Source: JBDIAR01 sp039812545 (GTDB lineage: Bacteria; Actinomycetota; Actinomycetes; Actinomycetales; Dermatophilaceae). From it: a stretch of DNA of 27,081 nucleotides. Made by a program: the position numbers and the translations under genes. Where the stretch lies: positions 1 through 27,081 of the forward strand of contig JBDIAR010000021.1 in assembly GCA_039812545.1 (NCBI GenBank), written 5' to 3'. The stretch's first letter is position 1. Each line of letters starts with the position of its first letter. The notes under the pieces are model-generated. The model did not search any database. It was not told the DNA's origin and saw nothing but the letters and a program-made list of their open reading frames with translations. Below are positions 6,739 through 14,379 of the stretch, piece after piece.

Positions 6739-7685
6739 CGCGTTTCAGCTCCCGTCGGGATCACCGGCTCATCCTCGTGCCGAGTCAGCGCGAGGTATGC
6801 CTCGTCGAGGTCGGGTGTCTCCAGGCGCAGTTCGCGCGCGGTGATGCCGCGCCCACCCAGGTAGGCCAGGACCGTGCCCGGCGCGTCCGCCGTCCCGGTG
6901 ACGACCATGCGGGTACCGGTGGCGGCGACCTCGCCGACCCCGGGCAGCCCGGACAGCTCGGTCGGATCCACCGGGGCCGAGGGCACGAAGCTCAGCCTCT
7001 GCGAACAGTCGCCGCGCCGGGCCAGCGCCGTCGGGGAGTCGTCGGCGACCACGCGGCCGTCCCGCAGCAGGATGACTCGGTCGCAGAGCCGCTGCGCCTC
7101 CTCCATGAAGTGGGTCACGAGCACGATGGTCAGACCGTCACGACGCAGTTCCTCCAGATAGGCCCAGATCTCGCGGCGGGCCGCCGGGTCCAGGCCGGTC
7201 GTCAGCTCATCGAGGAAGGCGATCCGTGGCCTGCCGACGAGAGCGAGCGCAACGGAGAGGCGCTGTTGTTGGCCGCCGGAAAGCTGCTCGAATCGGGTGT
7301 TCCGCTGCGCGCCCAGCCCGAAGCGTTCGATCAGTTCGCCGGCCTGGAGAGGGTGGGCGTAGAACGAGCGGAACAGGTCGAGAGCTTCGACGACGGTGAT
7401 CTTGGCGGGCAGTCGGCACTCCTGCAGCTGCATACCGAGTTCCTCACGCAGCCGGGGTGGTGCGTCGCGCGGGTCCATCCCGTCGATGCGTACCCGGCCG
7501 CCGTCGGGCTCGCGCAATCCGCCCAGGCACTCGACGGTGGTGGTCTTGCCCGAGCCGTTCGGCCCCAGAATCCCGAGGGTATGCCCCTGGTCGAGGGTGA
7601 AGGAGACGCCATGGACGACGTCTCGGCCCCCGTAGGTCTTCGTCAGGTCCTGGACGTCGAGGTAGCTCATTGTCCCGTAGCTCAT
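6735..7685 (-). CDS. ABC transporter ATP-binding protein
   Basis: This 316-residue nucleotide-binding subunit is the first gene of the minus-strand transporter and two-component operon. Motifs are Walker A GPNGSGKTT (41-49), Q-loop near GMQLQEC, signature LSGGQQQR (135-142), Walker B IAFLDE with Asp159/Glu160, D-loop GLDP and switch His192. After about residue 225 comes a C-terminal domain of the kind found in DrrA/CcmA-like exporters. The first nine bases of the gene, ATGAGCTAC, are repeated after six bases (7670-7662), giving MSYGTMSYLD, so either ATG could be used. The first has GAGG and GGAG upstream, so I chose it. It probably drives export by the downstream permease. Confidence 0.93.
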   Translation of the reverse strand: MSYGTMSYLDVQDLTKTYGGRDVVHGVSFTLDQGHTLGILGPNGSGKTTTVECLGGLREPDGGRVRIDGMDPRDAPPRLREELGMQLQECRLPAKITVVEALDLFRSFYAHPLQAGELIERFGLGAQRNTRFEQLSGGQQQRLSVALALVGRPRIAFLDELTTGLDPAARREIWAYLEELRRDGLTIVLVTHFMEEAQRLCDRVILLRDGRVVADDSPTALARRGDCSQRLSFVPSAPVDPTELSGLPGVGEVAATGTRMVVTGTADAPGTVLAYLGGRGITARELRLETPDLDEAYLALTRHEDEPVIPTGAETR

Positions 7686-7719
7686 GACTCCAGCCTCGGC
7701 CGGAGAGCACGGCGGGGCC

Positions 7720-7759
7720 TCAACCGACCGGCTCGAGTTCGGCTCCACCGATCGGTTGA
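7720..7759. promoter_or_regulatory. Inverted repeat between ABC/two-component operon and accDA
   Basis: TCAACCGACCGG (7720-7731) and CCGATCGGTTGA (7748-7759) form a 12-bp dyad with one mismatch and a 16-nt spacer. It lies 35 bp upstream of the ABC operon start in a divergent intergenic region. This fits a binding site for the NarL-type regulator encoded in the same operon, but binding is inferred from position and symmetry only. Confidence 0.4.
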
Positions 7760-7834
7760 TGTTGCGCGGCGACGGCCGCGCCGCGTCGTCGAACGGCCTT
7801 GGCGTATTGGTGCGCGCCGACACCCGCCGGGGGC

Positions 7835-7840
7835 GACAAT
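7835..7840 (+). promoter_or_regulatory. Possible -10 element for the accDA-type gene
   Basis: GACAAT is the same hexamer seen directly before dxr and the GNAT gene. Here it would give a leader of about 60 nt containing the AAGGAGG of the carboxyltransferase gene. No good -35 is visible at standard spacing. Confidence 0.3.
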
Positions 7841-7907
7841 GGAGCAGCTCCGCTCGACGCAGCTTTCCGGTGTCGAGCGGCGACGTCTGCGAAGGAGGAA
7901 GAACCGG

Positions 7908-9413
7908 ATGAGCCGGATACCGGCCCGCGTGCTGCTCGACCACGTTGTGGACCCCGGCACCTTCGTCTCCTGGGACGAACCCCCACTTCCGCCGCTGCCG
8001 GATTTCGCGACCGAGCGGTACGCCCAGGATCTGGCCACCGCCCGGGAGCGCACCGGCCTGGACGAATCGGTCCTGACCGGCGAGGCGCTGATCCGCGGCT
8101 GGCGGGTCGCCCTGCTCGTCAGCGAGTTCGACTTCCTCGCCGGCTCGATGGGCGTCGCCGCGGCGGAGCGGCTGACCCGGGCGGTGGAGCGGGCGACCGC
8201 GCAGCGTATGCCGCTGCTCGCCAGTCCGACCTCCGGCGGCACCCGGATGCAGGAGGGCACGGTCGCCTTCATGCAGATGGTCAAGATGACCCAGGCGATC
8301 AACGCGCACAAGTCCGCGGGACTGCCGTACCTGGTGTACCTGCGCCATCCGACGACCGGTGGCGTGATGGCGTCCTTCGGTTCGCTCGGCCACCTCACCG
8401 TCGCCGAACCCGGGGCGCTGCTCGGTTTCCTCGGCCCGCGGGTGTACGAGGCGCTCTACGGGGAGAAGTTCCCAGACGGGGTCCAGGTCGCCGAGAACCT
8501 CCAACGTCGCGGCATCGTCGACGCGGTCCTCACCCCCGCCGAACTCGCGGAAGCCGTCGACCGCGGGTTGCGCGTCCTCATGGCGCCCCGCACGGGACTA
8601 CCGGACATCGACCCACCCGAGCAGGTACCCCCCAGCGGCCTGCCGGCCTGGGAGTCGATCCTGATCACCCGGCGTCCGGACCGGCCCGGGGTGCGCGAAC
8701 TACTCCGGTATGCCGCGCAGGACGTCGTGGCGATGAGCGGTACGGGTCAGGGGGAGTCCGACCCGGGGATGCTGCTCGCCCTGGCACGGTTCGGCGCGGC
8801 GCCGTGCATCGTGCTCGGACAATGTCGGCACGGGCAGCGGGTCGACCAGCCGATGGGGCCGGGGGCGCTGCGCGTGGCCCGGCGCGGCATCCGGGTCGCC
8901 CGCGAGCTCGATCTGCCGCTCGTCTCGGTCATCGACACCCCCGGTGCGGCGCTCTCGGCGGCCGCCGAGAACGGCGGGATCGCCGGTGAGATCGCCCGCA
9001 CCTTGGCCGACCTGACCGACCTGCGCGCCCCCACCGTCTCGGTCCTGCTGGGCCAGGGCACCGGCGGCGGGGCGCTCGCACTCGTGCCGGCCGACCGGGT
9101 GCTGGCGGCCCAACACGCGTGGCTCTCGCCGCTGCCGCCCGAGGGGGCCAGCGTTATCGTCCACCGCGACACCAGCCACGCCCCCGAGATGGCCCAGGCC
9201 CAGCACGTGCGCGCCGCCGAACTCGTCGGCAACGGCATCGTCCACCGCCTGATCGCCGAGCACGACGACGCGGCCGACGAACCCGAGGCGTTCTGCCGAC
9301 GGGTGGGCCGGGCGATCCAGTGGGAGCTGACCGACCTGCTGCGGCTGACCCCCGACGACCGCCTCGCGGCCCGGCACCGCCACTTCCGGGTGATGGGACT
9401 GCCGAGGTCGTGA
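7908..9413 (+). CDS. Fused beta/alpha carboxyltransferase (AccD-AccA type), no zinc ribbon
   Basis: This 501-residue protein joins two crotonase-fold halves. The first (about 1-250) resembles AccD: LTGEALIRGWRVALLVSEFDF, AGSMG, SPTSGGTRMQEG (106-117), PTTGGVMASFGSLG and AEPGALLGFLGPRV. The second (about 265-500) resembles AccA: VARELDLPLVSVIDTPGA, GQGTGGGALALVPADRV, WLSPLPPEGASVIVHRD and AQHVRAAELVGNGIVHRLI. Such proteins transfer a carboxyl group from carboxybiotin to an acyl-CoA, usually acetyl-CoA, giving malonyl-CoA. The four-cysteine zinc ribbon that starts bacterial AccD is absent; there is no cysteine in the first 200 residues. AAGGAGG with 9-nt spacing supports ATG 7908; an in-frame ATG at 7839 is possible but has no such signal. 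No biotin carboxylase or carrier gene lies nearby, so its partners are encoded elsewhere. Confidence 0.88.
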   Translation: MSRIPARVLLDHVVDPGTFVSWDEPPLPPLPDFATERYAQDLATARERTGLDESVLTGEALIRGWRVALLVSEFDFLAGSMGVAAAERLTRAVERATAQRMPLLASPTSGGTRMQEGTVAFMQMVKMTQAINAHKSAGLPYLVYLRHPTTGGVMASFGSLGHLTVAEPGALLGFLGPRVYEALYGEKFPDGVQVAENLQRRGIVDAVLTPAELAEAVDRGLRVLMAPRTGLPDIDPPEQVPPSGLPAWESILITRRPDRPGVRELLRYAAQDVVAMSGTGQGESDPGMLLALARFGAAPCIVLGQCRHGQRVDQPMGPGALRVARRGIRVARELDLPLVSVIDTPGAALSAAAENGGIAGEIARTLADLTDLRAPTVSVLLGQGTGGGALALVPADRVLAAQHAWLSPLPPEGASVIVHRDTSHAPEMAQAQHVRAAELVGNGIVHRLIAEHDDAADEPEAFCRRVGRAIQWELTDLLRLTPDDRLAARHRHFRVMGLPRS

Positions 9414-9424
9414 GCCGGATGAGG

Positions 9425-9430
9425 GACAAT
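9425..9430 (+). promoter_or_regulatory. -10 element of dxr, predicted leaderless start
   Basis: GACAAT is followed by seven bases and then the dxr GTG. A transcript starting at normal distance from this -10 would begin at the start codon itself, and no Shine-Dalgarno sequence is needed or evident. Confidence 0.45.
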
Positions 9431-9437
9431 CGGGGAC

Positions 9438-10736
9438 GTGACCCCCGATCATCCCGCTGCCCGCCGCCGGATCGTCGTGCTGGGGTCGACCGGTTCGATC
9501 GGCACACAAGCCCTGGACATCGTGCAGCGCAACCGCGATCGCTTCGAGGTCGTCGGGCTCGGCGCCGGCCGGAACACCGCCCTGTTGGCCGCCCAAGCGG
9601 TGGCCCTGCGCGCCCCCGTCATCGCCGCGTCGGTCGACGACCCCGCCGAACTTGAGGACGCTGTCGCGCAAGCGGTCCGCGCGACGGACGCACCGGCATA
9701 CCGGCCGGAGATCCTCACCGGTCCGGACGCCGCCACCGCCCTGGCCGAACGACCCTGCGACGTGGTCCTGAACGGCATCACGGGAGCGGTCGGGCTCGCC
9801 CCGACGCTCGCCGCGCTGCGCACCGGCCGGACGCTGGCGCTGGCCAACAAGGAGTCCCTCATCATCGGCGGCCCGCTCGTCAAGGCGCTCGCCGCGCCCG
9901 GTCAACTCGTGCCGGTGGACTCCGAACACAGCGCGCTCGCGCAGTGCCTGCGCGGCGGCCGGGCCGGCGAGGTCCGCCGCCTCGTGGTCACCGCGAGCGG
10001 CGGACCGTTCCGGGGTATGCCGCGTGAGGCTCTGCACGATGTCACGCCGGCGCAGGCCCTGGCGCATCCGACGTGGGACATGGGCAAGGTCGTGACGACG
10101 AATTCGGCCACCTTGGTCAACAAGGGCCTGGAGGTCATCGAGGCGCACCTGCTCTTCGACATCCCCTTCGACCGGATCACCGTGGTCGTCCACCCGCAGT
10201 CGATCGTGCACTCGATGGTCGAATTCGTCGACGGCTCGACCCTGGCGCAGGCCTCGCCCCCTGATATGCGGCTGCCGATCGCGTTGGGGATGGCCTGGCC
10301 GGACCGGGTGCCGGGCGCCGCACCGGCCTGCGACTGGAGCCGGGCGGCGACCTGGGAGTTCTTCGCGTTGGACGACGACGCCTTCCCGGCTGTTCGGCTG
10401 GCCCGCGAGGTCGGGGCGGCCGGTGGTGTCCTGCCGGCGGTCTACAACGCCGCCAACGAGGTATGCGTGGAGGCCTTTCACGACGGGGCGATCCGGTTCA
10501 CCGCGATCGTGGACACCGTCGAGCAGGTCGTTCGCGATGCCACGTCAGGCGGCCACGGCATACCGGACAGGCCCGGTATGCCGGCGACCCACGGCATACC
10601 GGGAACGAATGACGCGCCGGGGCAGTTGACCTACACGTCGGTCATCGCGGCCGACGACTGGGCCCGCCGGCGGGCGGCCGACCTGCTCGGTCTGGCCGTC
10701 GTCCGGCCTGACGCGGGCAGCGAGGAGCCGACATGA
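9438..10736 (+). CDS. dxr: 1-deoxy-D-xylulose-5-phosphate reductoisomerase
   Basis: Dxr (IspC) converts 1-deoxy-D-xylulose 5-phosphate to 2-C-methyl-D-erythritol 4-phosphate with NADPH, the committed step of the MEP isoprenoid pathway. The 432 residues include the NADPH loop VLGSTGSIGTQAL, LANKESLI, metal-binding PVDSEHSALAQCL, TASGGPFRG, HPTWDMGKVVTTNSATLVNKGLE and HPQSIVHSMVEFVDGS. Near the C-terminus, between AIRFTAIVDTVEQVV and LTYTSVIAADDWAR, there is an extra glycine/proline-rich stretch HGIPDRPGMPATHGIPG not expected in the family; its DNA is three copies of the GGTATGCC-type motif. The gene starts with GTG 9438 and overlaps the protease gene (ATGA). A downstream ispG completes the conserved actinobacterial cluster. 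Confidence 0.96.
   Translation: MTPDHPAARRRIVVLGSTGSIGTQALDIVQRNRDRFEVVGLGAGRNTALLAAQAVALRAPVIAASVDDPAELEDAVAQAVRATDAPAYRPEILTGPDAATALAERPCDVVLNGITGAVGLAPTLAALRTGRTLALANKESLIIGGPLVKALAAPGQLVPVDSEHSALAQCLRGGRAGEVRRLVVTASGGPFRGMPREALHDVTPAQALAHPTWDMGKVVTTNSATLVNKGLEVIEAHLLFDIPFDRITVVVHPQSIVHSMVEFVDGSTLAQASPPDMRLPIALGMAWPDRVPGAAPACDWSRAATWEFFALDDDAFPAVRLAREVGAAGGVLPAVYNAANEVCVEAFHDGAIRFTAIVDTVEQVVRDATSGGHGIPDRPGMPATHGIPGTNDAPGQLTYTSVIAADDWARRRAADLLGLAVVRPDAGSEEPT
10556..10603. repeat. Three alternating GGCATACC/GGTATGCC copies forming nested inverted repeats inside dxr
   Basis: CGGCATACCGG (10556-10566), CCCGGTATGCCG (10572-10583) and CGGCATACCGGG (10592-10603) alternate in orientation. Copies 1 and 2 pair over 11 bp with a 6-nt spacer. 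Copies 2 and 3 pair perfectly over 12 bp with an 8-nt spacer. The array is in frame and encodes the unusual HGIPDRPGMPATHGIPG segment. Confidence 0.85.
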
Positions 10737-12091
10737 CAGCCGTTCACTACGCGATCGGCGTGCTCGTCATCGTCGTCGGCGTCGCCGTCTCCATCGCCCT
10801 GCACGAGCTCGGTCACCTCATTCCGGCGAAGCGCTTCGGGGTCAAGGTGCCGCAGTACATGATCGGTTTCGGCCCGACGCTGTGGTCCCGGCAGGTGGGG
10901 GAAACCGAGGTCGGCGTCAAGGCGATCCCGCTGGGTGGCTATGTGCGGATGATCGGGATGTTCCCGCCGGAACCCGGCGGCGACGAGGCGCAGCTGCGAC
11001 GGTCTTCGACCGGCCGGTTCAGCCAGCTCATCGACCAGGCCCGGGCGGACTCGATGGACGACGTCCAGCCGGGCGATGAGGACCGGGTGTTCTACAAGCT
11101 CCCGGTCCGCAAGAAGGTCGTCGTCATGCTCGGCGGACCGCTGATGAACCTGCTGCTGGGGACGGTGATCATCGGGGGCGTCCTCACGCTCTACGGGGTG
11201 CCCACGACGATTCCCCGGTTCGCGGCGATCAGTACCTGCGTTCCGACCGCCGAACCGACCGTCGCCAAACCCCAGCCGGCGTGCGCGGCCGGCGACCCGG
11301 TGGCGCCGGCCGCCCAGGCCGGACTGCAGGCCGGTGACGAGGTGACCGCCGTCAACGGCACCCCGGTCACCCAGTGGTCCGAGGTCAACGACGTCATCCG
11401 CGCCTCGCCGGGCGAACAGATCGCCCTGACCGTCCAGCGCGACGGAGCCACCCGGACCGTCACCGTCGTGCCGACCGCCCTGCGCCGTCCGGTCCCGAAC
11501 CTGGCCACCGGCAAGTACGAACTCGATGCCGACGGCAAGCTCGTCTTGCGCACCGTCGGCTTCCTCGGCGTTACCGCGGACGTCGCCCCGGTCCGCCAGC
11601 CGATCACCGCCGTGCCCGGCGCGGTGGGTCAGCAACTCCAGGCGATGGGCGGGGTGATCATCGCACTCCCGCAGCGGATGGTCGGCGTAGCCCAGGCGGC
11701 CTTCGGATCCGGAGAGCGCGACCCCAACGGACCGATCTCCGTGGTCGGGGTCGGCCGGGTCGGCGGCGAGATCGCCTCCGTCGGTCTGTCCGACCGTGGG
11801 GATTCGCTGGCGACCGTGCTCACCCTGGTCCAACTCGTCGCCGGCCTGAACCTGGCCCTGTTCGTGTTCAACCTGATCCCGCTGCTGCCACTGGACGGTG
11901 GTCACGTCATCGGCGCGTTGTGGGAGGGCGTCAAGCGCCGCTGGTCGGCGCTGCGCGGACGCCCGGACCCGGGGTACGTCGACGTCGCCAAGGCACTGCC
12001 CCTGGCATACACGGTCTCGGTGGTCCTCATCGGGATGTCGATCCTGTTGATCTATGCCGACTTGGTCCGACCCGTCAGTCTGTTCGGCTGA
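10733..12091 (+). CDS. rseP: Site-2 zinc metalloprotease (RseP/Rip1 family)
   Basis: This membrane-embedded M50 protease should cut substrates such as anti-sigma factors within the membrane. The 452-residue protein begins with a transmembrane segment carrying the zinc motif HELGH (24-28). It has a second metal/active-site motif, NLIPLLPLDGGH (Asp near 388), and a PDZ domain around 185-260 (AAQAGLQAGDEVTAVNGTPV). Two further hydrophobic segments (about 127-150 and 425-445) complete the fold. The ATG overlaps the dxr stop by 4 bases. In Mycobacterium tuberculosis the equivalent gene, rip1, sits in the same place between dxr and ispG, which supports the assignment. Cys residues in a 30-residue loop after the second membrane segment (STCVPTAEPT...QPACAAGD) could form a disulfide. 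Confidence 0.93.
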   Translation: MTAVHYAIGVLVIVVGVAVSIALHELGHLIPAKRFGVKVPQYMIGFGPTLWSRQVGETEVGVKAIPLGGYVRMIGMFPPEPGGDEAQLRRSSTGRFSQLIDQARADSMDDVQPGDEDRVFYKLPVRKKVVVMLGGPLMNLLLGTVIIGGVLTLYGVPTTIPRFAAISTCVPTAEPTVAKPQPACAAGDPVAPAAQAGLQAGDEVTAVNGTPVTQWSEVNDVIRASPGEQIALTVQRDGATRTVTVVPTALRRPVPNLATGKYELDADGKLVLRTVGFLGVTADVAPVRQPITAVPGAVGQQLQAMGGVIIALPQRMVGVAQAAFGSGERDPNGPISVVGVGRVGGEIASVGLSDRGDSLATVLTLVQLVAGLNLALFVFNLIPLLPLDGGHVIGALWEGVKRRWSALRGRPDPGYVDVAKALPLAYTVSVVLIGMSILLIYADLVRPVSLFG

Positions 12092-12117
12092 CGGTTCGAC
12101 TGACGGTTCGACTGAGC
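12082..12117 (+). repeat. Three 12-bp tandem repeats at the rseP-ispG junction
   Basis: GTTCGGCTGACG, GTTCGACTGACG and GTTCGACTGAGC follow each other exactly, differing by one or two bases. The first contains the stop codon of the protease gene. They fill most of the 55-bp intergenic gap upstream of the ispG -10 element. Confidence 0.8.
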
Positions 12118-12133
12118 TGGATGCGCGGGCTGA

Positions 12134-12139
12134 GATACT
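12134..12139 (+). promoter_or_regulatory. -10 element of ispG, predicted leaderless start
   Basis: GATACT lies seven bases before the ispG ATG, preceded by TGA. No Shine-Dalgarno sequence occurs between it and the ATG. ispG therefore probably has its own leaderless transcript in addition to read-through from the protease gene. Confidence 0.4.
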
Positions 12140-12146
12140 GGCGCCC

Positions 12147-13304
12147 ATGACGTCTCTTGGTATGCCGGCCCTGCCGGCTCCGGTCCTGTCGCCGCGGCGC
12201 CCGACCCGCAAGATCCGGGTGGGCAAGCTCGAGGTCGGCGGCGACGCCCCGATCACCGTGCAGTCGATGACGACGACGCTGACCTCCGACGTCAACGCCA
12301 CCTTGCAGCAGATCGCCGAACTCACCGCCGCCGGCTGCGACATCGTCCGGGTGGCCTGCCCGAGCCAGGACGACGCGGACGCGCTCGCGCAGATCGCGCA
12401 GCACTCCCAGATCCCGGTGATCGCCGACATCCACTTCCAGCCCAAATACGTCTTCGCGGCCATCGAGGCCGGCTGCGCCGCGGTGCGGGTCAACCCCGGC
12501 AATATCCGGGCCTTCGACGACCAGGTCAAGGAGATCGCGCGGGCCGCCAAGGACCACGGGGTGTCGTTGCGGATCGGGGTCAATGCGGGTTCGCTCGACA
12601 AGCGCCTGCTGGAGAAGTACGGCCGCGCGACGCCGGAGGCCCTCGTGGAGTCCGCCGTGTGGGAGGCGGGGCTTTTCGAGGAACACGACTTCCACGACTT
12701 CAAGATCTCGGTCAAGCACAACGACCCGGTCGTCATGGTGCGCGCCTACCAGTTGTTGTCCGAACGCGGCGACTGGCCGTTGCATCTGGGGGTGACCGAA
12801 GCGGGTCCGGCCTTCCAGGGGACGGTGAAGTCCTCGGTGGCCTTCGGGGCGCTGCTCAGCCAGGGGATCGGCGACACGATCCGGGTGTCGCTGTCCGCGC
12901 CGCCGGTGGAGGAGGTCAAGGTCGGCATCGCGATCCTGCAATCCCTCAACCTGCGGCCGCGCAAGCTGGAGATCGTGTCCTGTCCGTCCTGCGGCCGGGC
13001 CCAGGTCGACGTCTACACCCTCGCCGACCAGGTCACCAAGGGGCTGGAGGGGCTGACCGTGCCGTTGCGGGTGGCCGTCATGGGCTGTGTGGTCAACGGT
13101 CCCGGCGAGGCCCGCGAGGCCGATCTCGGGGTCGCCTCCGGCAACGGCAAGGGCCAGATCTTCGTGCGCGGCGAGGTGGTCAAGACCGTCGCCGAAAAGG
13201 ACATCGTCGAGACCCTCATCGAGGAGGCGATGCGCCTGGCCGAGCAGATGGCGGAGAGTTCCGACGAGGCGCCGGAGGGTATGCCGACCGTCACCGTGTC
13301 CTGA
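12147..13304 (+). CDS. ispG: 4-hydroxy-3-methylbut-2-en-1-yl diphosphate synthase (IspG/GcpE)
   Basis: IspG is a [4Fe-4S] enzyme that reduces 2-C-methyl-D-erythritol 2,4-cyclodiphosphate to HMBPP, the penultimate MEP-pathway step. The 385-residue protein has the bacterial two-domain form: a TIM barrel (ITVQSMTTTLTSDV, IVRVACPSQDDA, VIADIHF, AVRVNPGNI) and the iron-sulfur domain. Cluster ligands are visible as Cys279 and Cys282 (SCPSCGRAQ), Cys314 and Glu321 (GCVVNGPGEA). The frame is open upstream, but ATG 12147 matches the family length and has a -10 seven bases before it. Both ends of the protein (LGMPALPAP and EGMPTVTVS) contain Gly-Met-Pro encoded by GGTATGCC, the iterated motif of this genome. 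Confidence 0.96.
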   Translation: MTSLGMPALPAPVLSPRRPTRKIRVGKLEVGGDAPITVQSMTTTLTSDVNATLQQIAELTAAGCDIVRVACPSQDDADALAQIAQHSQIPVIADIHFQPKYVFAAIEAGCAAVRVNPGNIRAFDDQVKEIARAAKDHGVSLRIGVNAGSLDKRLLEKYGRATPEALVESAVWEAGLFEEHDFHDFKISVKHNDPVVMVRAYQLLSERGDWPLHLGVTEAGPAFQGTVKSSVAFGALLSQGIGDTIRVSLSAPPVEEVKVGIAILQSLNLRPRKLEIVSCPSCGRAQVDVYTLADQVTKGLEGLTVPLRVAVMGCVVNGPGEAREADLGVASGNGKGQIFVRGEVVKTVAEKDIVETLIEEAMRLAEQMAESSDEAPEGMPTVTVS

Positions 13305-13429
13305 AAGCCAGAAAATCCTGACCCGTCGGCTGGTCGACAAACCGTCCGCGCCGTCGGCAATCCGGGACCGCCCGCCCCCACGACGTCGCCGTCCAGCGTT
13401 TCGCCGCGACACCGCGGTCCTGGGCACGC

Positions 13430-13435
13430 GACAAT
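13430..13435 (+). promoter_or_regulatory. -10 element of the GNAT gene, predicted leaderless start
   Basis: GACAAT stands six bases before GTG 13442, the same arrangement as at dxr. The 137-bp gap after ispG contains no Shine-Dalgarno sequence in front of that GTG. Confidence 0.45.
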
Positions 13436-13441
13436 GTCGCT

Positions 13442-14287
13442 GTGCTGCGCACGTCCACGCCGGTCGTCGCGGTCGGGGCCGCCGACCTCGACCGAGCCCT
13501 GGCGTTGTGTGCGACCGACCCGATCGCCCACGCGTTCGTCGCCACCAAGCTCGTCGAGGGCATCCTGGTCCAGCAGCCCGGCGCGGTCCTGGGCTTCCGC
13601 GCCGACGGACGACTCGAATCCCTCCTGCTGACCTCGGCCAATGTCGTGCCGGTGCAATGCCACGACGAGGCGGTCGCCGCGTTCGCGGACCGGATCACCG
13701 GGTGGCGCCGGCAATGCGCGTCGATCTTCGGGCCGCACGAATCCGTGGGAGCACTGTGGCGGCGTTTGGCCGGGGCGTGGGGCCCGGCCCGCAGCATCCG
13801 CTCGCGTCAGCCGTTGATGGCCACGACCACCCCGCCAAGTCGGCTCGGCCTGTACCTGGACCCGAATGTCCGGTTCGCCGAGCCCGACGAGGTCGACGCC
13901 GTCGTGCCGGCCTCGGCCCGGATGTTCACCGACGAGATCGGGTACCCCCCGTATGCCGGTTCGTCCCGTGGCTACCGCGCCTCCGTCGGTGCGTTGATCG
14001 CGGCTCGGCGCACCCTGGTGCGGATGGATGCCGGCGAGGTGATCTTCAAGGCCGACGTCGGTTCGGTGGCGCTCGGCGTCGCGCAGATCCAGGGCGTCTG
14101 GCTGCACCCGGGACTGCGCGGGCGGGGGATGGCCCGGCCCGCGATGGCGGCCGTCACGGAACTGGTGATGGCCGAGATCGCGCCCACCGCGTCGTTGTAC
14201 GTCAACGATTACAACGTCGCCGCCCGGGCGACCTACCTGCGCTGCGGCTTCCGCGACGTCGGCACCTTCGCCACCGTCCTGATGTGA
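13442..14287 (+). CDS. GNAT-family N-acetyltransferase with DUF4081-type N-terminal domain
   Basis: The 281-residue protein has an N-terminal half (about 1-135) of the DUF4081 type found in actinobacteria and a C-terminal GNAT domain (about 140-281). The acetyl-CoA site is visible as IQGVWLHPGLRGRGMARPAM, and the C-terminal ASLYVNDYNVAARATYLRCGF is the usual last GNAT strands. The acceptor substrate is unknown. A homologue lies directly after ispG in Mycobacterium (Rv2867c position), so the location is conserved rather than accidental. GTG 13442 was chosen because the protein then begins at the domain and because of the GACAAT six bases ahead. Confidence 0.9.
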   Translation: MLRTSTPVVAVGAADLDRALALCATDPIAHAFVATKLVEGILVQQPGAVLGFRADGRLESLLLTSANVVPVQCHDEAVAAFADRITGWRRQCASIFGPHESVGALWRRLAGAWGPARSIRSRQPLMATTTPPSRLGLYLDPNVRFAEPDEVDAVVPASARMFTDEIGYPPYAGSSRGYRASVGALIAARRTLVRMDAGEVIFKADVGSVALGVAQIQGVWLHPGLRGRGMARPAMAAVTELVMAEIAPTASLYVNDYNVAARATYLRCGFRDVGTFATVLM

Positions 14288-14332
14288 CGCGGCGCTGCGG
14301 GAGACCTGACCGGTCGCCGCGCACCGGCCCGT

Positions 14333-14338
14333 TATCCT
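14333..14338 (+). promoter_or_regulatory. Predicted -10 element of proS
   Basis: TATCCT, in a short A/T-containing patch of a G+C-rich gap, is about 41 nt before the proS GTG. It would give a short leader carrying GAAGGGA. No T-box-like structure can be fitted in this space. Confidence 0.35.
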
Positions 14339-14379
14339 GCTGGGGTTGCCCACCCACCTCGTGACGAAGGGACTACACC

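Noticed and set aside
6777..7907. Long plus-strand open frame ahead of the carboxyltransferase
   Set aside because: It is the complement of the ABC ATPase gene; the real protein starts at 7908 behind AAGGAGG.
10556..10603. CRISPR-like or REP-type repeat array
   Set aside because: Only three alternating short copies with 5-8 nt spacers, inside a coding sequence and in frame; it is not a CRISPR array and is better seen as a local cluster of the iterated motif.
14288..14379. T-box or other riboswitch before proS
   Set aside because: The leader from the predicted -10 is only about 35 nt, too short for a T-box, and no T-box sequence is present.
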